A DNA stretch of 64,000 bases from Streptomyces sp. MMG1533 (GCF_001279775.1 NZ_LGDG01000134.1:62001-126000); one strand, 5' to 3'. Counted from the first letter of the stretch, positions 1-10,159 are shown. A program made the numbers and translations. Notes: generated by a model from the letters alone, not told the origin.

Positions 1-579
1 CGTGGCGACCGACTGGACACGGCCGGCCGACAGGCGCGGCATGACCTTCTTCCACAGGACCGGCGAGACCTCGTAGCCGTAGAGACGGTCGAGGATGCGG
101 CGGGTCTCCTGGGCGTCGACCAGCTTCTGGTTCAGCTCGCGCGGATTGGCGACGGCGGCCTGGATAGCGGCCTTGGTGATCTCGTGGAAGACCATCCTCT
201 TGACCGGGACCTTGGGCTTGAGCACCTCCTGGAGATGCCAGGCGATCGCCTCGCCCTCGCGGTCCTCATCGGTGGCGAGGAAGAGCTCGTCGGAGTCCTT
301 CAGCAGGTCCTTGAGCTTCTTGACCTGGGCCCTCTTGTCGGCATTGACGACATAGATGGGCTGGAAGTCGTGATCGACGTCCACGCCGAGGCGGCGGACC
401 TCGCCGGTGTACTTCTCGGGCACCTCCGCGGCGCCGTTGGGGAGGTCGCGGATGTGCCCGACGCTCGCCTCGACTACGTATCCGGGGCCGAGATAGCCCT
501 TGATCGTCTTCGCCTTGGCAGGCGACTCGACGATGACGAGTCGGCGGCCGCCCTGTGCGGTCTCGCTGGTCGGGGACAA
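1..579 (-). CDS. topA: DNA topoisomerase I, N-terminal part (runs off window)
   Basis: This is the first 193 codons of type IA topoisomerase, which relaxes negatively supercoiled DNA by single-strand passage. The reading frame is open to base 1 and continues outside the window. The TOPRIM start [13 protein letters not shown] is followed by [16 protein letters not shown], which carries the metal-binding acidic residues. It ends in the conserved [14 protein letters not shown] segment. The start chosen is TTG at 579, giving [14 protein letters not shown], because a purine-rich GGAGAG lies just upstream and conservation begins soon after. The C-terminal zinc-ribbon or lysine-rich tail cannot be seen here. 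Confidence 0.93.
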   Translation of the reverse strand, partial: MSPTSETAQGGRRLVIVESPAKAKTIKGYLGPGYVVEASVGHIRDLPNGAAEVPEKYTGEVRRLGVDVDHDFQPIYVVNADKRAQVKKLKDLLKDSDELFLATDEDREGEAIAWHLQEVLKPKVPVKRMVFHEITKAAIQAAVANPRELNQKLVDAQETRRILDRLYGYEVSPVLWKKVMPRLSAGRVQSVAT

Positions 580-824
580 CTTCGCTCTTCTCTCCGGTCG
601 ACGCTGGGGCCTCCCCAGGCCTTGCTCCCGGGGACGGGTCATGGTGACGCTGCGGAGTGTGACGGTACATCCCGCCCCCGTGTCAAACGGGAAAAGCCCG
701 CAACGGCCACTCGAACGGTAACCCGACTACCGCCATTCCTGCCGCCCGGAGTGCCCACCGGCCTTTTCGAGGCTATCCGGAGGGTGACCTCCCAATTACC
801 GGAGGCGCAGCTCTCGCGCGGTAC

Positions 825-1022
825 TCACACACGCGTGAAGCACCACGCGCCAAGGGTCAGCGCGATCAGCGCGACAAGGCTCGCGACGGTCGCAGATGCG
901 ACGGGACTCACACCGTGGGCGACCGGTTCCCGGTGCCGCACGCGAGCTGCGGTCCACACCAGCAGGCCGCCTCCGAACAGGGCGAACACCACTCCCGAGA
1001 AGATCGCCGGTCCGCGCTCCAT
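825..1022 (-). CDS. small two-helix membrane protein
   Basis: A 65-aa protein begins MERGPAIFSGVV and contains two hydrophobic stretches, about residues 7-24 (IFSGVVFALFGGGLLVW) and 44-62 (ATVASLVALIALTLGAWCF). They are separated by a short basic loop. The ATG at 1022 is preceded by AGAGGAG, although the spacing is only about 2 nt. It lies between topA and the kinase gene on the same strand. No family is recognised, and a function cannot be given from sequence. Confidence 0.6.
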   Translation of the reverse strand: MERGPAIFSGVVFALFGGGLLVWTAARVRHREPVAHGVSPVASATVASLVALIALTLGAWCFTRV

Positions 1023-1163
1023 GGCTCCTCTGCCCCTTTTCTCCCGACCCTGCGTGCCCAGCCCGTGGAGGCTGACACGCACGGGCGGCGGACAGGCGAA
1101 CCCCAGGTGAACGCAAGGCCGACAGGGCTGTGGACTCCCCCGGTACGCGGCTTACGGCCGGTC

Positions 1164-3912
1164 TCAGACCGCGCCGGGCGCGGGTATCTTTCCGGTCGTC
1201 TTCTTGTTGTCGGCCCGGCTCACCGTGCACACGATCTTGTTGAAGCCCTCGTCCCAGTCGTCCTGGTCGGCCACCCAGCCGTACACGGCTCGCTCCTGCC
1301 CCGGCGCCCAGGTCGACTCGAACTTGTTGCCGCACAGCTTGGACGCGTTGTCGGTGCCCTTCTTGTAGATCATTCCGCTGGGGGCCTGGACGGTGCCGAT
1401 GACCTGGTCGGTGTGGGGTTTGGCGCAGTCGGTGAGGGGGGCGTTGTAACTGTCCTCCTGCTCCTCGTAGACCCAGCAGTCGCCGACGCTCATCTGACCG
1501 ACCCACAAGTCCGTGCCCGCGTCACGGAAACGGCCGACCTCACCGCCTATCGCGGCATGGCGGCCGAGTACGAGACATGCCGTACCGCCGCCGGCCACGG
1601 TGAAGCCCTCCGCCGTCGGCACGACGGCGTAGCCGGCAGCGTCCGGCAGCGCTGCGACGAGCGTCCGGGTCTGGTTCTCGCAGCGCTTGGCGCCCTGCGC
1701 GCGGGCTTCGGCGTGGTCGGTGGCGGTGTCGATCGCCACGACCTGTCCGTCCGGCCAGTCCTCGGCGCAGTCCACCAGCCCCAGGTTGGGCTCCGACTTG
1801 AACGGCGTCCCCGACCACACCGCCTGCACACAGTCCCCGGGCTCCAGCGGATCCCCGAGCCCGACCACGTCGCCGTACGGCAGCACGGGCCCGGCCGGCG
1901 GCGCCGACCCCTGCGATCCGCTCGCGCTCGGCGAGGCCGACCCCTTCGTCACGGGCTCCTTCTTCCCGCCGTCGTCCCCGGTCAGCAAGACGGCCCCCCC
2001 ACGCGCCACCGGCGATGACGAGCACGGCGGCCACGACGAGGGCGACGAGAGCGATCCGCTTCTTCCCGGGGGACGGCGGCGCCGGAGCCTGACCACCGGG
2101 AGCGGTGGGCGCACCCGGGCCGCCGTAGCCGCCGTACCCGGGCTGCGCGGGGATGCCACCGGGGTACGCCGACTGCGTGCCGTTGCCTCCGTACGACGAC
2201 TGGGAGCCGCTGCAGTACGGCGATCGGGCACTGCTGCCGTACGGCGGCTGCGAACTGCCGCTGACGTACGGCGGCTGAGCACCGCCGCTGCCGTACGACG
2301 ACTGCTCGCCCGCGTACGGCGACCGGGCACCGCCACTCGCATGAGGAGACGGGCCGCCCCCGCTCGGGTACGGCGAACCGGGCGCCTGCGCATAGGGGTT
2401 GCCGGCATCCGGTGACTGCGCCGCGGGCTGCCGCCAGGGGTCGTACGGCGACGGGCCGGGCGTGCCGCCGGGCATCGCGGGGCCGCCGGCTTCTGAGCTG
2501 CCGGATCCCCTCCCGCCACCGCTCGGGCCGCCGGAGCCAGGACCGCCTGAGCCCGGGGTGGCCGGGCCCCCCGCGCCGGAGCCCGCGAAGCCACCCATGC
2601 CGGCGGCGCCTCGGGGGCCGTCGGGCCCGCCCACCGGGGTGTGGTGCGGCGTCTGCGGAGTGTTCGGGGCCTGCTGCACCCCCGGCGTCTGCGGACTCCC
2701 CTGCGCCGGGCCGCCGCCCCACCCGCCGGGCGGGCCGGAGACATAGCCGGGCGGCGTGCTCGCCGCGTACCCGGGCGGCGTGGCGTCCACCGCCCCGGCG
2801 CCCGGCGAAGCAGCTTGGCCTCCGGCCGCAGCACCTTGGCCTTCCGATGCTCCGCCATGGCCGCGCGGTGTCGCGTCATGGTTCCCCAGGGCCGCACCGT
2901 GGCCCTCTGGCGACCGCCCCGCCCCCGCCGACTCCGCGCCGAACCCCTCGGGCGGCGGGCCGAACCCTCCCGGCGGCGAGGCGAACCCCGCCGCCCCCGC
3001 GACCGGAGTTGCACCCCAACCAGGCGGCACGACGAGCCCCGCGCCCCCTTGCACCACTCGCTCCAACCCCCGCGCGACCGCCTCCGGAGAGAACCTGCGC
3101 ACCGGATCCTTGACGAGCAACCCCAGCAGCACCGGAGTCAGTTCGCCCGCCCGCACCGGCGGGGTCGGGTCCTCGCCGAGCAGGGCCGTGAGGGTCGCGT
3201 AGTCGCCGTGGCGGTCGAAGGGGCCGCGGCCCTCGACGGCGGCGTACAGCGTGGCGCCCAGGGAGAACATGTCGGCGGCCGGGGTGGGCGGCTCACCGCG
3301 GGCCCGCTCGGGGGCGAGATAACCGGGTGTCCCGAGGATGCCCGCGGTGGCGGTGAGCCGGGGTTCCTGGGACTCGGGCTGGAGGGCGATGCCGTAGTCG
3401 GTGAGCAGCACGCGTGCGTACGGGTCGCCCGAAGAGTCCGGCGCCAGAAGGATGTTGGCCGGTTTCACATCCCGGTGGAGGATGCCGATGCGATGCCCCG
3501 CGGTGAGCGCGTCGAGGACGGCGAGTCCGACGCGGGCCGCCTGTGCGGGCGCGAGCGGTCCCGAACGCCGTACGACGGCCTGGAGGTCGATCGCGTCCGG
3601 AACGTACTCCATGACGATCCACGGCAGGCCCTCGTGCACCAGCACGTCGTGCACCGTCGCCACGTGCAAGTGTCCGCGCAGGCGCGCCGCGTGCCGGGCC
3701 TCGCTACGGGCCCGCGCGATGCGCTGCGCGGGCTCGACCGCGTCCATCGGCACGTCCGGAAGCGCGATCTCCTTCATCGCGACTTCGCAGGCCAACTCCT
3801 CGTCGTACGCGAGCCACACCCGGCCCATGCCGCCCGCGCCGAGCGTCCGCAGCAGCCGGTACCGCCCGTTGATGACCCTGCCTTCGCCCTGACCCGGCGT
3901 CTCCCCCGCCAT
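1164..3912 (-). pseudogene. PknB-type membrane Ser/Thr protein kinase, frameshifted in a G7 tract
   Basis: The gene encodes a cytoplasmic kinase domain (about residues 15-275), a long Pro/Gly/Ser-rich linker, one transmembrane helix (KKRIALVALVVAAVLVIAGG) and a Cys-containing extracellular domain. Kinase signatures are the glycine loop GAGGMGRVW, Lys47 in VAMKEI, the catalytic loop HRDVKPAN (Asp148), DYG in place of DFG at 172-174, and APE at 200-202. Just after the membrane helix, at about 1993-1999, a run of seven G (minus strand) shifts the frame. With six G the protein would read on through VLLTGDDGGKKEP to the stop at 1164. As written, the first frame ends at 1540. The ATG at 3912 has GGGGGAGG upstream. 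Either a real frameshift or a homopolymer sequencing error is possible. The kinase domain itself is intact. Confidence 0.85.
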
Positions 3913-4091
3913 CACGCCTCCCCCGAGACAGCGCGCCTCCCCCGAGAACGCGCGAAGTTCGTCCCTAGAAGGTAGCTTCGCACGCACCACTGACAGGAGC
4001 CCTTTTCCGGAGCAATCCCGCCAGACCGGACACATGCGGCTCAGGGCTGCGCGCACGCCTCACGCGTGACGCGAAGGACGTCGCCGGGTCG

Positions 4092-5612
4092 TCACCCGGC
4101 CGGGTCGAGGAACCCCTGCTCCACCAGCAGCCGGATCTGCGCGGGCGTACGGTCGCGCAGCAACACGGGGTCCTCGCCCACCAGTTGGGCGATCGCGTCC
4201 AGGATGCGGCCCGCACTCAGCGAGCCGTCACAGACGCCCGCGAAGCCCGCGCCGACCGTGTCCACCTTGGTGGCCCGGCACATCCCGCGGTGCTGGCGCA
4301 GCACCACGTGCTCCGGGTCCTCGGCACCGGGCAGCCCGACCTGTTCCTGGACGACCTCGGCGCCGAGCGTGAAGTGCCCTGCGAGCAGGGCCGCATCGTC
4401 GTGCGTCCGCAGGTAGTCGAGGCGCTCGAAGTGCGCCCGGACCGTGTCGCCCAGCGGCTGCTCGACCGGGTGCGGCCACTCCTCCACCGTCACCGAGGGG
4501 ACCGCGGCGTCCGTCCTGCGCAGCGTGATCCAGCCGAAGCCCAGGGCCTTGACCTTGCGCGCCTCGAACTCGTCCAGCCACGCGTCGTACCGCGCCTGGT
4601 ACGCGGCCACGTCATCGCGGTGGTCTCCGGCGTCCCGCAGCCACAGTTCGGCGTACTGCGTGACGTCCTGCACCTCGCGCTGCACGATCCACGCGTCGCA
4701 CCCGCGCGGCACCCACGACCTGAGTCTGTCCTGCCAGTCCTCCCCTTCCACGTGCTGCCAGTTGGCGAGGAACTGCGCGAACCCGCCCTCACGCAGCCGT
4801 GCCCCCGCCTGCTGAACGAGCGTGCGGCACAGATCGTCCCCGCCCATCCCGCCGTCGCGGTACGTCAGCCGGGCGCCCGGCGAGATCACGAACGGCGGGT
4901 TCGACACGATCAGGTCGTACGTCTCGTCGTCCCGGACCGGCTCGAACAGCGAGCCCTCGCGCAGATCGGCGGCGGGCGCGCCGGACAGCGCCAGCGTGAG
5001 CGCGGTGATGTGCAGCGCACGAGGGTTGAGATCGGTCGCCGTCACACGCGTGGCGTGCTGCGCTGCGTGCAGTGCCTGGATCCCGGAGCCGGTGCCGAGG
5101 TCGAGCGCCGCGGAGACGGGCGTCCGGACGGTGATGCCGGCCAGCGTCGTGGACGCGCCGCCCACCCCGAGGACGACCCCCTCGTCCCGATTGCCGATGC
5201 CACCGGCGCCGCCCACCGCGCACCCCAGGTCGGACACGATGAACCAGTCATCGCCGCCGGGCCCGCCGTACGGCCGTACGTCCACGGTCGCGGCCACCTC
5301 GTCCCCGTCGGCGCGAACCAGCCACCCGCTCTCCAGGCAGTCGTCCACGGGCAGAACGCCCTCCACGCGCGCGTGCGGCACGGGCTGCTGCAACAGGAAC
5401 AGCCGTACGAGCGTCTCCAGCGGCGTGTCCCCGCGTGTCGCCCGGAGTGCGGGCACGGTCTCGCTCCGGGCGAGCGCCGCGTACGCGGGCGCACCGAGCA
5501 GCTCGAGCAACCCGTCGGCGGTGAAGGAGGCCCCGAGCAGGGCGTCCCGGAGCCGGGCGGTGACCTCGGGGCGGTCGGAAGCGGGCAGGGCGGGCAGGCT
5601 GGAGGTACTCAC
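4092..5612 (-). CDS. class I SAM-dependent methyltransferase, three-domain (DUF7059/MTS/DUF7782 type)
   Basis: A 506-aa protein. An N-terminal domain without obvious motifs (about 1-140) precedes a Rossmann methyltransferase. SAM-binding motif I is ALDLGTGSGIQAL, the acidic motif II is TATDLNPRAL, and the catalytic NPPF of amino-methylating enzymes is seen in DLIVSNPPFVISPG. A C-terminal beta-rich region follows. NPPF enzymes of this class methylate exocyclic or side-chain amides (HemK/PrmC, RsmC-like), so a translation or RNA substrate is likely but unproven. The GTG at 5612 (VSTSSLPALP) was chosen over an upstream in-frame start because the extra N-terminus is Arg-rich low complexity. It stands alone, well separated from both neighbours. 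Confidence 0.85.
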   Translation of the reverse strand: MSTSSLPALPASDRPEVTARLRDALLGASFTADGLLELLGAPAYAALARSETVPALRATRGDTPLETLVRLFLLQQPVPHARVEGVLPVDDCLESGWLVRADGDEVAATVDVRPYGGPGGDDWFIVSDLGCAVGGAGGIGNRDEGVVLGVGGASTTLAGITVRTPVSAALDLGTGSGIQALHAAQHATRVTATDLNPRALHITALTLALSGAPAADLREGSLFEPVRDDETYDLIVSNPPFVISPGARLTYRDGGMGGDDLCRTLVQQAGARLREGGFAQFLANWQHVEGEDWQDRLRSWVPRGCDAWIVQREVQDVTQYAELWLRDAGDHRDDVAAYQARYDAWLDEFEARKVKALGFGWITLRRTDAAVPSVTVEEWPHPVEQPLGDTVRAHFERLDYLRTHDDAALLAGHFTLGAEVVQEQVGLPGAEDPEHVVLRQHRGMCRATKVDTVGAGFAGVCDGSLSAGRILDAIAQLVGEDPVLLRDRTPAQIRLLVEQGFLDPAG

Positions 5613-5670
5613 GCCCCCATTGTGACCCGCGAACCGGCGCGGAAACGCGACCCGCGGGCCCCCGCGGACC

Positions 5671-6243
5671 TCAGCCGGTCGTCGCCGACGCCGGGGCGGA
5701 CGCGCTCTTGCAGCTCTCCTGCTTGGCCATCGCCTTGCCGACGTCACCCTCTTCGAGCGTCTTCAGGGCGTCGTTCCCGGTCTTGCTCAGCTTGTCCAGT
5801 GCGGTGGCGACGTCCTTGAGGCCGTCCGCGAACTTGCCCTGGTCCTTCGTGTCCAGCTCGTCGACCTGCTTCTTCAGGGAGGCGTACGACGTGGAGAGGC
5901 CGTTGAGCTCCTTGACGGCGTCCTGCTGCTTCTTCTCGCCGTTGTCGACGTCCGGCGCCCCGGCCTTGGTCACCGCGGCCCCGATCGCCTTGTAGGCGTC
6001 CGACATGTCCTGGAAGGCCTGCGCGTCGGTCTTCTGGACCTCTTCCGGGGTGCTGTTGTCCGAGGTCTCCTTCTGGATCGCGGCATTGGCTGCCTCGATC
6101 TTCTTGGCCTGCGGCTGTACGGCGTCGCAGACCTCCTTGGCCCAGGAGTTCAGCTTTTCGCTGCTGTCGTCACTGCTGCATCCCGACAGCGCCAGTACCA
6201 GTACCGCACCGCCGGACAGTGCGGCCGCGAGCTTCTTGTTCAC
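5671..6243 (-). CDS. small secreted lipoprotein, helical
   Basis: A 190-aa protein starts VNKKLAAALSGGAVLVLALSGC, a lipoprotein signal peptide with lipobox LSGC, so the mature protein should be lipid-anchored outside the membrane. The mature part is Lys/Asp/Ala-rich and predicted to be helical, with patterns such as QVDELDTKDQGKFADGLKD. The GTG start at 6243 is favoured because GGAAGGGA lies 9-10 nt upstream. The ATG further upstream would itself lie in that ribosome-binding site. No enzymatic motif is seen. Confidence 0.85.
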   Translation of the reverse strand: MNKKLAAALSGGAVLVLALSGCSSDDSSEKLNSWAKEVCDAVQPQAKKIEAANAAIQKETSDNSTPEEVQKTDAQAFQDMSDAYKAIGAAVTKAGAPDVDNGEKKQQDAVKELNGLSTSYASLKKQVDELDTKDQGKFADGLKDVATALDKLSKTGNDALKTLEEGDVGKAMAKQESCKSASAPASATTG

Positions 6244-6384
6244 CGGATTGGTCCCTTCCATGGCTCTCGGCCCCGGAACATACACGGCATGTGGGCCGCA
6301 CCCATGTGGCGGATGACCATTTCCTATCGTTTTGTAGCCTTTTACACCAAGCGAGAGAAGGCTCACGATGACGGCGTGAACGCA

Positions 6385-6432
6385 ACAGGGCGGGCGGTCG
6401 ACACGACATCGCGCGCCTCCCGCCCGCCCTGT
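6385..6432 (-). terminator. strong hairpin terminator of hppA
   Basis: A perfect 13-bp inverted repeat (6385-6397 against 6420-6432) with a 22-nt loop lies 25 nt past the hppA stop codon. There is no long U tract, which is usual in Streptomyces. Confidence 0.7.
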
Positions 6433-6456
6433 GAGCTGGGCTCCTGGCAAGCCCTT

Positions 6457-8862
6457 CTACGAAACCACCGCCGGATCAGGCGACTTGGGCGACTCCTCGG
6501 CGTTGTCTTCGTCACCCACGGCGATCCCGCGCCGTTTGGAGACGTAGACCGCGCCCGCGATCACCAGGAACGCGAGGACCGCGATCGCGATCCGTACGCC
6601 GAGGTTCTCGTCGTCGCCGTAACTGAACTGGATGACCGCGGGCGCGATGAGCAGCGCCACCAGGTTCATCACCTTCAGCAGAGGGTTGATCGCCGGACCG
6701 GCGGTGTCCTTGAAGGGGTCACCGACCGTGTCTCCGATCACCGTGGCGGCGTGGGCCTCACTGCCCTTGCCGCCGTGGTGGCCGTCCTCGACGAGCTTCT
6801 TGGCGTTGTCCCACGCCCCACCGGAGTTGGCGAGGAACACCGCCATCAGCGTGCCCGTCCCGATCGCACCGGCGAGGAACGAGCCGAGGGCGCCGACACC
6901 GAGCGTGAACCCGATGAAGATGGGCGCCAACACGGCGAGCAGTCCGGGCGTGGCGAGCTCGCGCAGGGCATCCCTGGTGCAGATGTCGACGACCTTGCCG
7001 TACTCCGGTTTCTCGCTGTAGTCCATGATCCCGGGATGCTCGCGGAACTGCCGCCGCACCTCGTACACCACGGAACCCGCCGACCGCGACACGGCGTTGA
7101 TCGCGAGCCCCGAGAAGAGGAAGACGACCGCCGCGCCCGCGATGAGACCGACGAGGTTGTTGGGCTGGGAGATGTCCATCATCAGGGTCATCGGCGCGCC
7201 TTCGCCGGACAGTTCCTCGCCGACGTCCTGAGCGCCCGTGATGATCGCGTCACGGTACGACCCGAAGAGCGCCGACGCCGCGAGGACTGCGGTGGCGATG
7301 GCGATGCCCTTGGTGATGGCCTTGGTGGTGTTGCCGACGGCGTCCAGGTTGGTGAGCACCTGTGCGCCCGCGCCCTCGACGTCGCCGGACATCTCCGCGA
7401 TGCCCTGCGCGTTGTCGGAGACCGGCCCGAAGGTGTCCATCGCGACGATCACACCGACCGTGGTGAGCAGGCCGGTGCCGGCCAGCGCCACCGCGAAGAG
7501 CGCCAGCATGATGGACGTACCGCCGAGCAGGAACGCCCCGTACACACCGAGGCCGATCAACAGGGCGGTGTAGACGGCCGATTCGAGCCCGACCGAGATG
7601 CCGGCGAGGACGACGGTGGCCGGGCCGGTCAGCGAGCTCTTGCCGATGTCCCTGACCGGTCGGCGGCTGGTCTCGGTGAAGTAGCCGGTCAGCTGCTGGA
7701 TCACGGCGGCGAGCAGGATGCCGATCGCCACCGCGACGAGGGCGAGGACCCGCGGATCGCCGCTCTTGCCCTGGATCGCCGCGTCGGTGACGCCGTCGAG
7801 GTCGGCATACTTTCCGGGGAGATAGACGAAGACGGCGATCGCCACCAGCACGAGCGAGATCACCGCGGAGATGAAGAAGCCGCGGTTGATCGCGGACATG
7901 CCGCTGCGGTCGGAGCGGCGCGGGGCCACGGCGAAGATGCCGATCATCGCCGTGATCACGCCGATCGCGGGGACGAGCAGCGGGAAGGCCAGTCCGGCGT
8001 CGCCGAAGGCCACCTTGCCGAGGATCAGCGCGGCGACCAGGGTCACGGCGTACGACTCGAAGAGGTCGGCCGCCATGCCCGCGCAGTCGCCGACGTTGTC
8101 GCCCACGTTGTCGGCGATGGTCGCGGCATTGCGCGGATCGTCCTCCGGAATGCCCTTCTCGACCTTGCCGACCAGGTCGGCGCCGACGTCGGCGGCCTTG
8201 GTGAAGATGCCGCCGCCGACTCGCATGAACATCGCGATGAGCGCCGCGCCGAGACCGAAGCCCTCCAGGACCTTCGGCGCGTCGGCCGCGTACACCAGCA
8301 CCACGCAGGAGGCGCCCAGCAGACCGAGCCCCACCGTGAACATGCCGACGACGCCGCCCGTACGAAAAGCGATCTTCATGGCTTTGTGCGAGACGGCGGT
8401 GAGATCCTTTTCCGGTTCACCCGCCGCCGGGGTCGCCTCGCGCGCGGCGGCGGCGACGCGCACATTGCTCCGTACGGCGAGCCACATGCCGATATAGCCG
8501 GTGGCTGCCGAGAACGCCGCGCCGATCAAGAAGAACACCGATCGGCCTGCGCGCTGATTCCAGTCGTCCGCGGGCAGCAGCATGAGCAGGAAGAACACGA
8601 CCACGGCGAATACGCCGAGCGTGCGCAACTGCCGGGCCAGATAGGCGTTCGCGCCCTCCTGGATCGCTGTCGCGATCTTCTTCATGCTGTCGGTGCCCTC
8701 GCCCGCCGCGAGTACCTGGCGCACCAGGACACCTGCCACCACGAGGGCGGCCAGGGCCACGACGCCGATGATCGACACCAGGACTCGGTTTCCGTCGGTC
8801 AGTACCGCTGCCGCGAGGGCTGTGGAGTGGTCAAGCTGGTCTGGGGAAGAAAGCCCCGCCAT
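6457..8862 (-). CDS. hppA: membrane proton-translocating pyrophosphatase, K+-independent type
   Basis: An 801-aa polytopic membrane protein that hydrolyses pyrophosphate and pumps protons out of the cytoplasm. About sixteen hydrophobic segments are visible. Substrate-binding loops include GGGIFTKAADVGADLVGK, the DDPRNAATIADNVGDNVGD run, and GGAWDNAKK near the end. The sequence GNTTKA carries Lys where K+-dependent enzymes have Ala, which predicts a K+-insensitive pump. The ATG at 8862 has AGGAGG 5 nt upstream. It is the upstream neighbour of the bldG locus, on the same strand but separated by a terminator and a lower-GC intergenic region. Confidence 0.96.
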   Translation of the reverse strand: MAGLSSPDQLDHSTALAAAVLTDGNRVLVSIIGVVALAALVVAGVLVRQVLAAGEGTDSMKKIATAIQEGANAYLARQLRTLGVFAVVVFFLLMLLPADDWNQRAGRSVFFLIGAAFSAATGYIGMWLAVRSNVRVAAAAREATPAAGEPEKDLTAVSHKAMKIAFRTGGVVGMFTVGLGLLGASCVVLVYAADAPKVLEGFGLGAALIAMFMRVGGGIFTKAADVGADLVGKVEKGIPEDDPRNAATIADNVGDNVGDCAGMAADLFESYAVTLVAALILGKVAFGDAGLAFPLLVPAIGVITAMIGIFAVAPRRSDRSGMSAINRGFFISAVISLVLVAIAVFVYLPGKYADLDGVTDAAIQGKSGDPRVLALVAVAIGILLAAVIQQLTGYFTETSRRPVRDIGKSSLTGPATVVLAGISVGLESAVYTALLIGLGVYGAFLLGGTSIMLALFAVALAGTGLLTTVGVIVAMDTFGPVSDNAQGIAEMSGDVEGAGAQVLTNLDAVGNTTKAITKGIAIATAVLAASALFGSYRDAIITGAQDVGEELSGEGAPMTLMMDISQPNNLVGLIAGAAVVFLFSGLAINAVSRSAGSVVYEVRRQFREHPGIMDYSEKPEYGKVVDICTRDALRELATPGLLAVLAPIFIGFTLGVGALGSFLAGAIGTGTLMAVFLANSGGAWDNAKKLVEDGHHGGKGSEAHAATVIGDTVGDPFKDTAGPAINPLLKVMNLVALLIAPAVIQFSYGDDENLGVRIAIAVLAFLVIAGAVYVSKRRGIAVGDEDNAEESPKSPDPAVVS

Positions 8863-9121
8863 TCGTCCTCCTTGACGCTTGGGCTGAGCTCAAGATGTGG
8901 ACGGATTCTAGAGATCTGTTCCTGATCAAAACAGTACGCGGGAAACCAAAATAGTCTTCCCGCACCCGCGGCAAATGATCGTCCACAGGCCACGGAGCCT
9001 GAAAGCGGTAATGCCTCGAAACCATTGGTACTGATCGAATTACTGCACGATCGATCGTGAATTCCTTCACGAGTTGCATCGCGTGAAACCACTGTAGGCT
9101 CGCGTGCCGCGGGATGACATG
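8863..9121. other. intergenic region upstream of hppA
   Basis: About 260 bases of comparatively AT-rich sequence between the hppA start and the terminator of the anti-sigma gene. It is presumably the hppA promoter region. No convincing -10/-35 pair or operator was picked out. Confidence 0.5.
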
Positions 9122-9152
9122 CCGAAGGGCCCTAACGAGTAGGGCCCTTCGG
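9122..9152 (-). terminator. terminator of the bldG/anti-sigma operon
   Basis: A perfect 12-bp inverted repeat (9122-9133 and 9141-9152) with a 7-nt loop lies 30 nt downstream of the anti-sigma gene stop on the minus strand. Confidence 0.75.
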
Positions 9153-9181
9153 GTACGACGTGATGTGTGCGGAACGGATCG

Positions 9182-9619
9182 TCAGGGAATCACCGCGACC
9201 GACGGTGTGGTCGGCCAGGTCATACGGATCGATCCGCCGTGTTCCCCGGCGGTGACCTCCACGTCGTCGACGAGGCCGCTGATGACCGCGAGGCCCATCT
9301 CGTCCTCCTCGATCTCGGCGTCCGGGTCCTCGCCGGCGACACCAGGTGCCCGGTCGCCGGGAGCGTGGCGCGGCGCCTCGTCGCCGACCTCGATGGAGAA
9401 CTGTTTCTCCTCCTCGATCAGCACCACCTTCACGGGCGCCGTGATGCCGACGTTCTGGTGCAGTCCGACGGCACGGGAACAGGCCTCGCCGACAGCGAGT
9501 CTGACCTCGTCGAGGACGGCCTCGTCCACTCCGGCCCTGCGCGCCACCGCTGCCGCCACCAGTCGGGCGGTCCGGACGTGCTCGGGCAGCGCGCTGAAGC
9601 GGAGTTCAACGGTGGCCAT
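9182..9619 (-). CDS. RsbW-like anti-sigma factor ATPase, partner of BldG
   Basis: A 145-aa GHKL-type ATP-binding protein. The N-box region reads DEVRLAVGEACSRAV, and a Gly-containing MGLAVISGLVDDV segment follows further on. An acidic stretch (DPDAEIEEDEMG) lies between them. In S. coelicolor the gene immediately downstream of bldG encodes an anti-sigma factor controlled by BldG through phosphorylation-dependent partner switching. Position and sequence here match that arrangement. It should bind a sigma factor or unphosphorylated BldG and phosphorylate the latter. The ATG at 9619 starts MATVELRFSALPEHV. Confidence 0.9.
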   Translation of the reverse strand: MATVELRFSALPEHVRTARLVAAAVARRAGVDEAVLDEVRLAVGEACSRAVGLHQNVGITAPVKVVLIEEEKQFSIEVGDEAPRHAPGDRAPGVAGEDPDAEIEEDEMGLAVISGLVDDVEVTAGEHGGSIRMTWPTTPSVAVIP

Positions 9620-9700
9620 GCATCCCCCTCGGAACTACGGGCGTGCTGTCGGGGGACCGGACTGCCGACGCCCGGACCCCCTTGTCAACTTCTGCCGTCC

Positions 9701-9726
9701 CGGGTGCGGACGGGTGTCCGCACCCG
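9701..9726 (-). terminator. hairpin between bldG and the anti-sigma gene (attenuator candidate)
   Basis: A perfect 11-bp inverted repeat (9701-9711 and 9716-9726) with a 4-nt loop starts 9 nt after the bldG stop. It could end some transcripts after bldG while allowing read-through, giving more BldG than anti-sigma factor. Confidence 0.6.
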
Positions 9727-9735
9727 GATCGGTGG

Positions 9736-10077
9736 TCAGTCGGTTGCCGCCACCGCTTCCTCGACCGAGGTGTGAATCGGGAACACCTTGGTGAGACCGG
9801 TGATACGGAAAATCTTCAGAATGCGCTCCTGGTTGCAGACCAGGCGCAGCGAGCCCTCATGGGCACGCACCCGCTTCAGTCCGCCGACCAGCACGCCGAG
9901 CCCGGTGGAGTCGAGGAAGTCCACGCCCTCCATGTCGACGACAAGGTGGAAACTGCCGTCATTCACCAGCTCGACCAGCTGCTCGCGCAGCTTGGGCGCG
10001 GTATATACGTCGATTTCGCCACCGACCCTGACGATCGTGCGATCGCCGATGGTCTCGGTCGACAGAGACAGGTCCAC
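9736..10077 (-). CDS. bldG: anti-sigma factor antagonist BldG (STAS domain)
   Basis: A 113-aa SpoIIAA-like STAS protein required in Streptomyces for aerial mycelium and antibiotic production. The phosphorylation site is Ser57 in [13 protein letters not shown], preceded by the conserved [11 protein letters not shown] strand-loop. Length and sequence agree with S. coelicolor BldG. It is the first gene of the operon with the anti-sigma ATPase. ATG at 10077. The divergent helicase gene begins only about 80 bp away, so both promoters share a short region. Confidence 0.96.
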   Translation of the reverse strand: MDLSLSTETIGDRTIVRVGGEIDVYTAPKLREQLVELVNDGSFHLVVDMEGVDFLDSTGLGVLVGGLKRVRAHEGSLRLVCNQERILKIFRITGLTKVFPIHTSVEEAVAATD

Positions 10078-10159
10078 GGATCCTCCAGCACCTTGCTATC
10101 GAGCGGTCGCCCCATGGGACACCTCGGCTTGAAGCCCCCAGGACGGTTCGCCAGCCGCG

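Noticed and set aside
1990..2000. Programmed frameshift in the kinase gene
   Set aside because: There is no slippery heptamer with a downstream stimulatory structure that I can identify. A simple indel in the G run is more economical.
6289..8925. Open frame of 878 codons antisense to hppA
   Set aside because: Composition is Arg/Asp/His-rich without domains. It is the frame mirror of a well-supported transporter gene, as expected in high-GC DNA.
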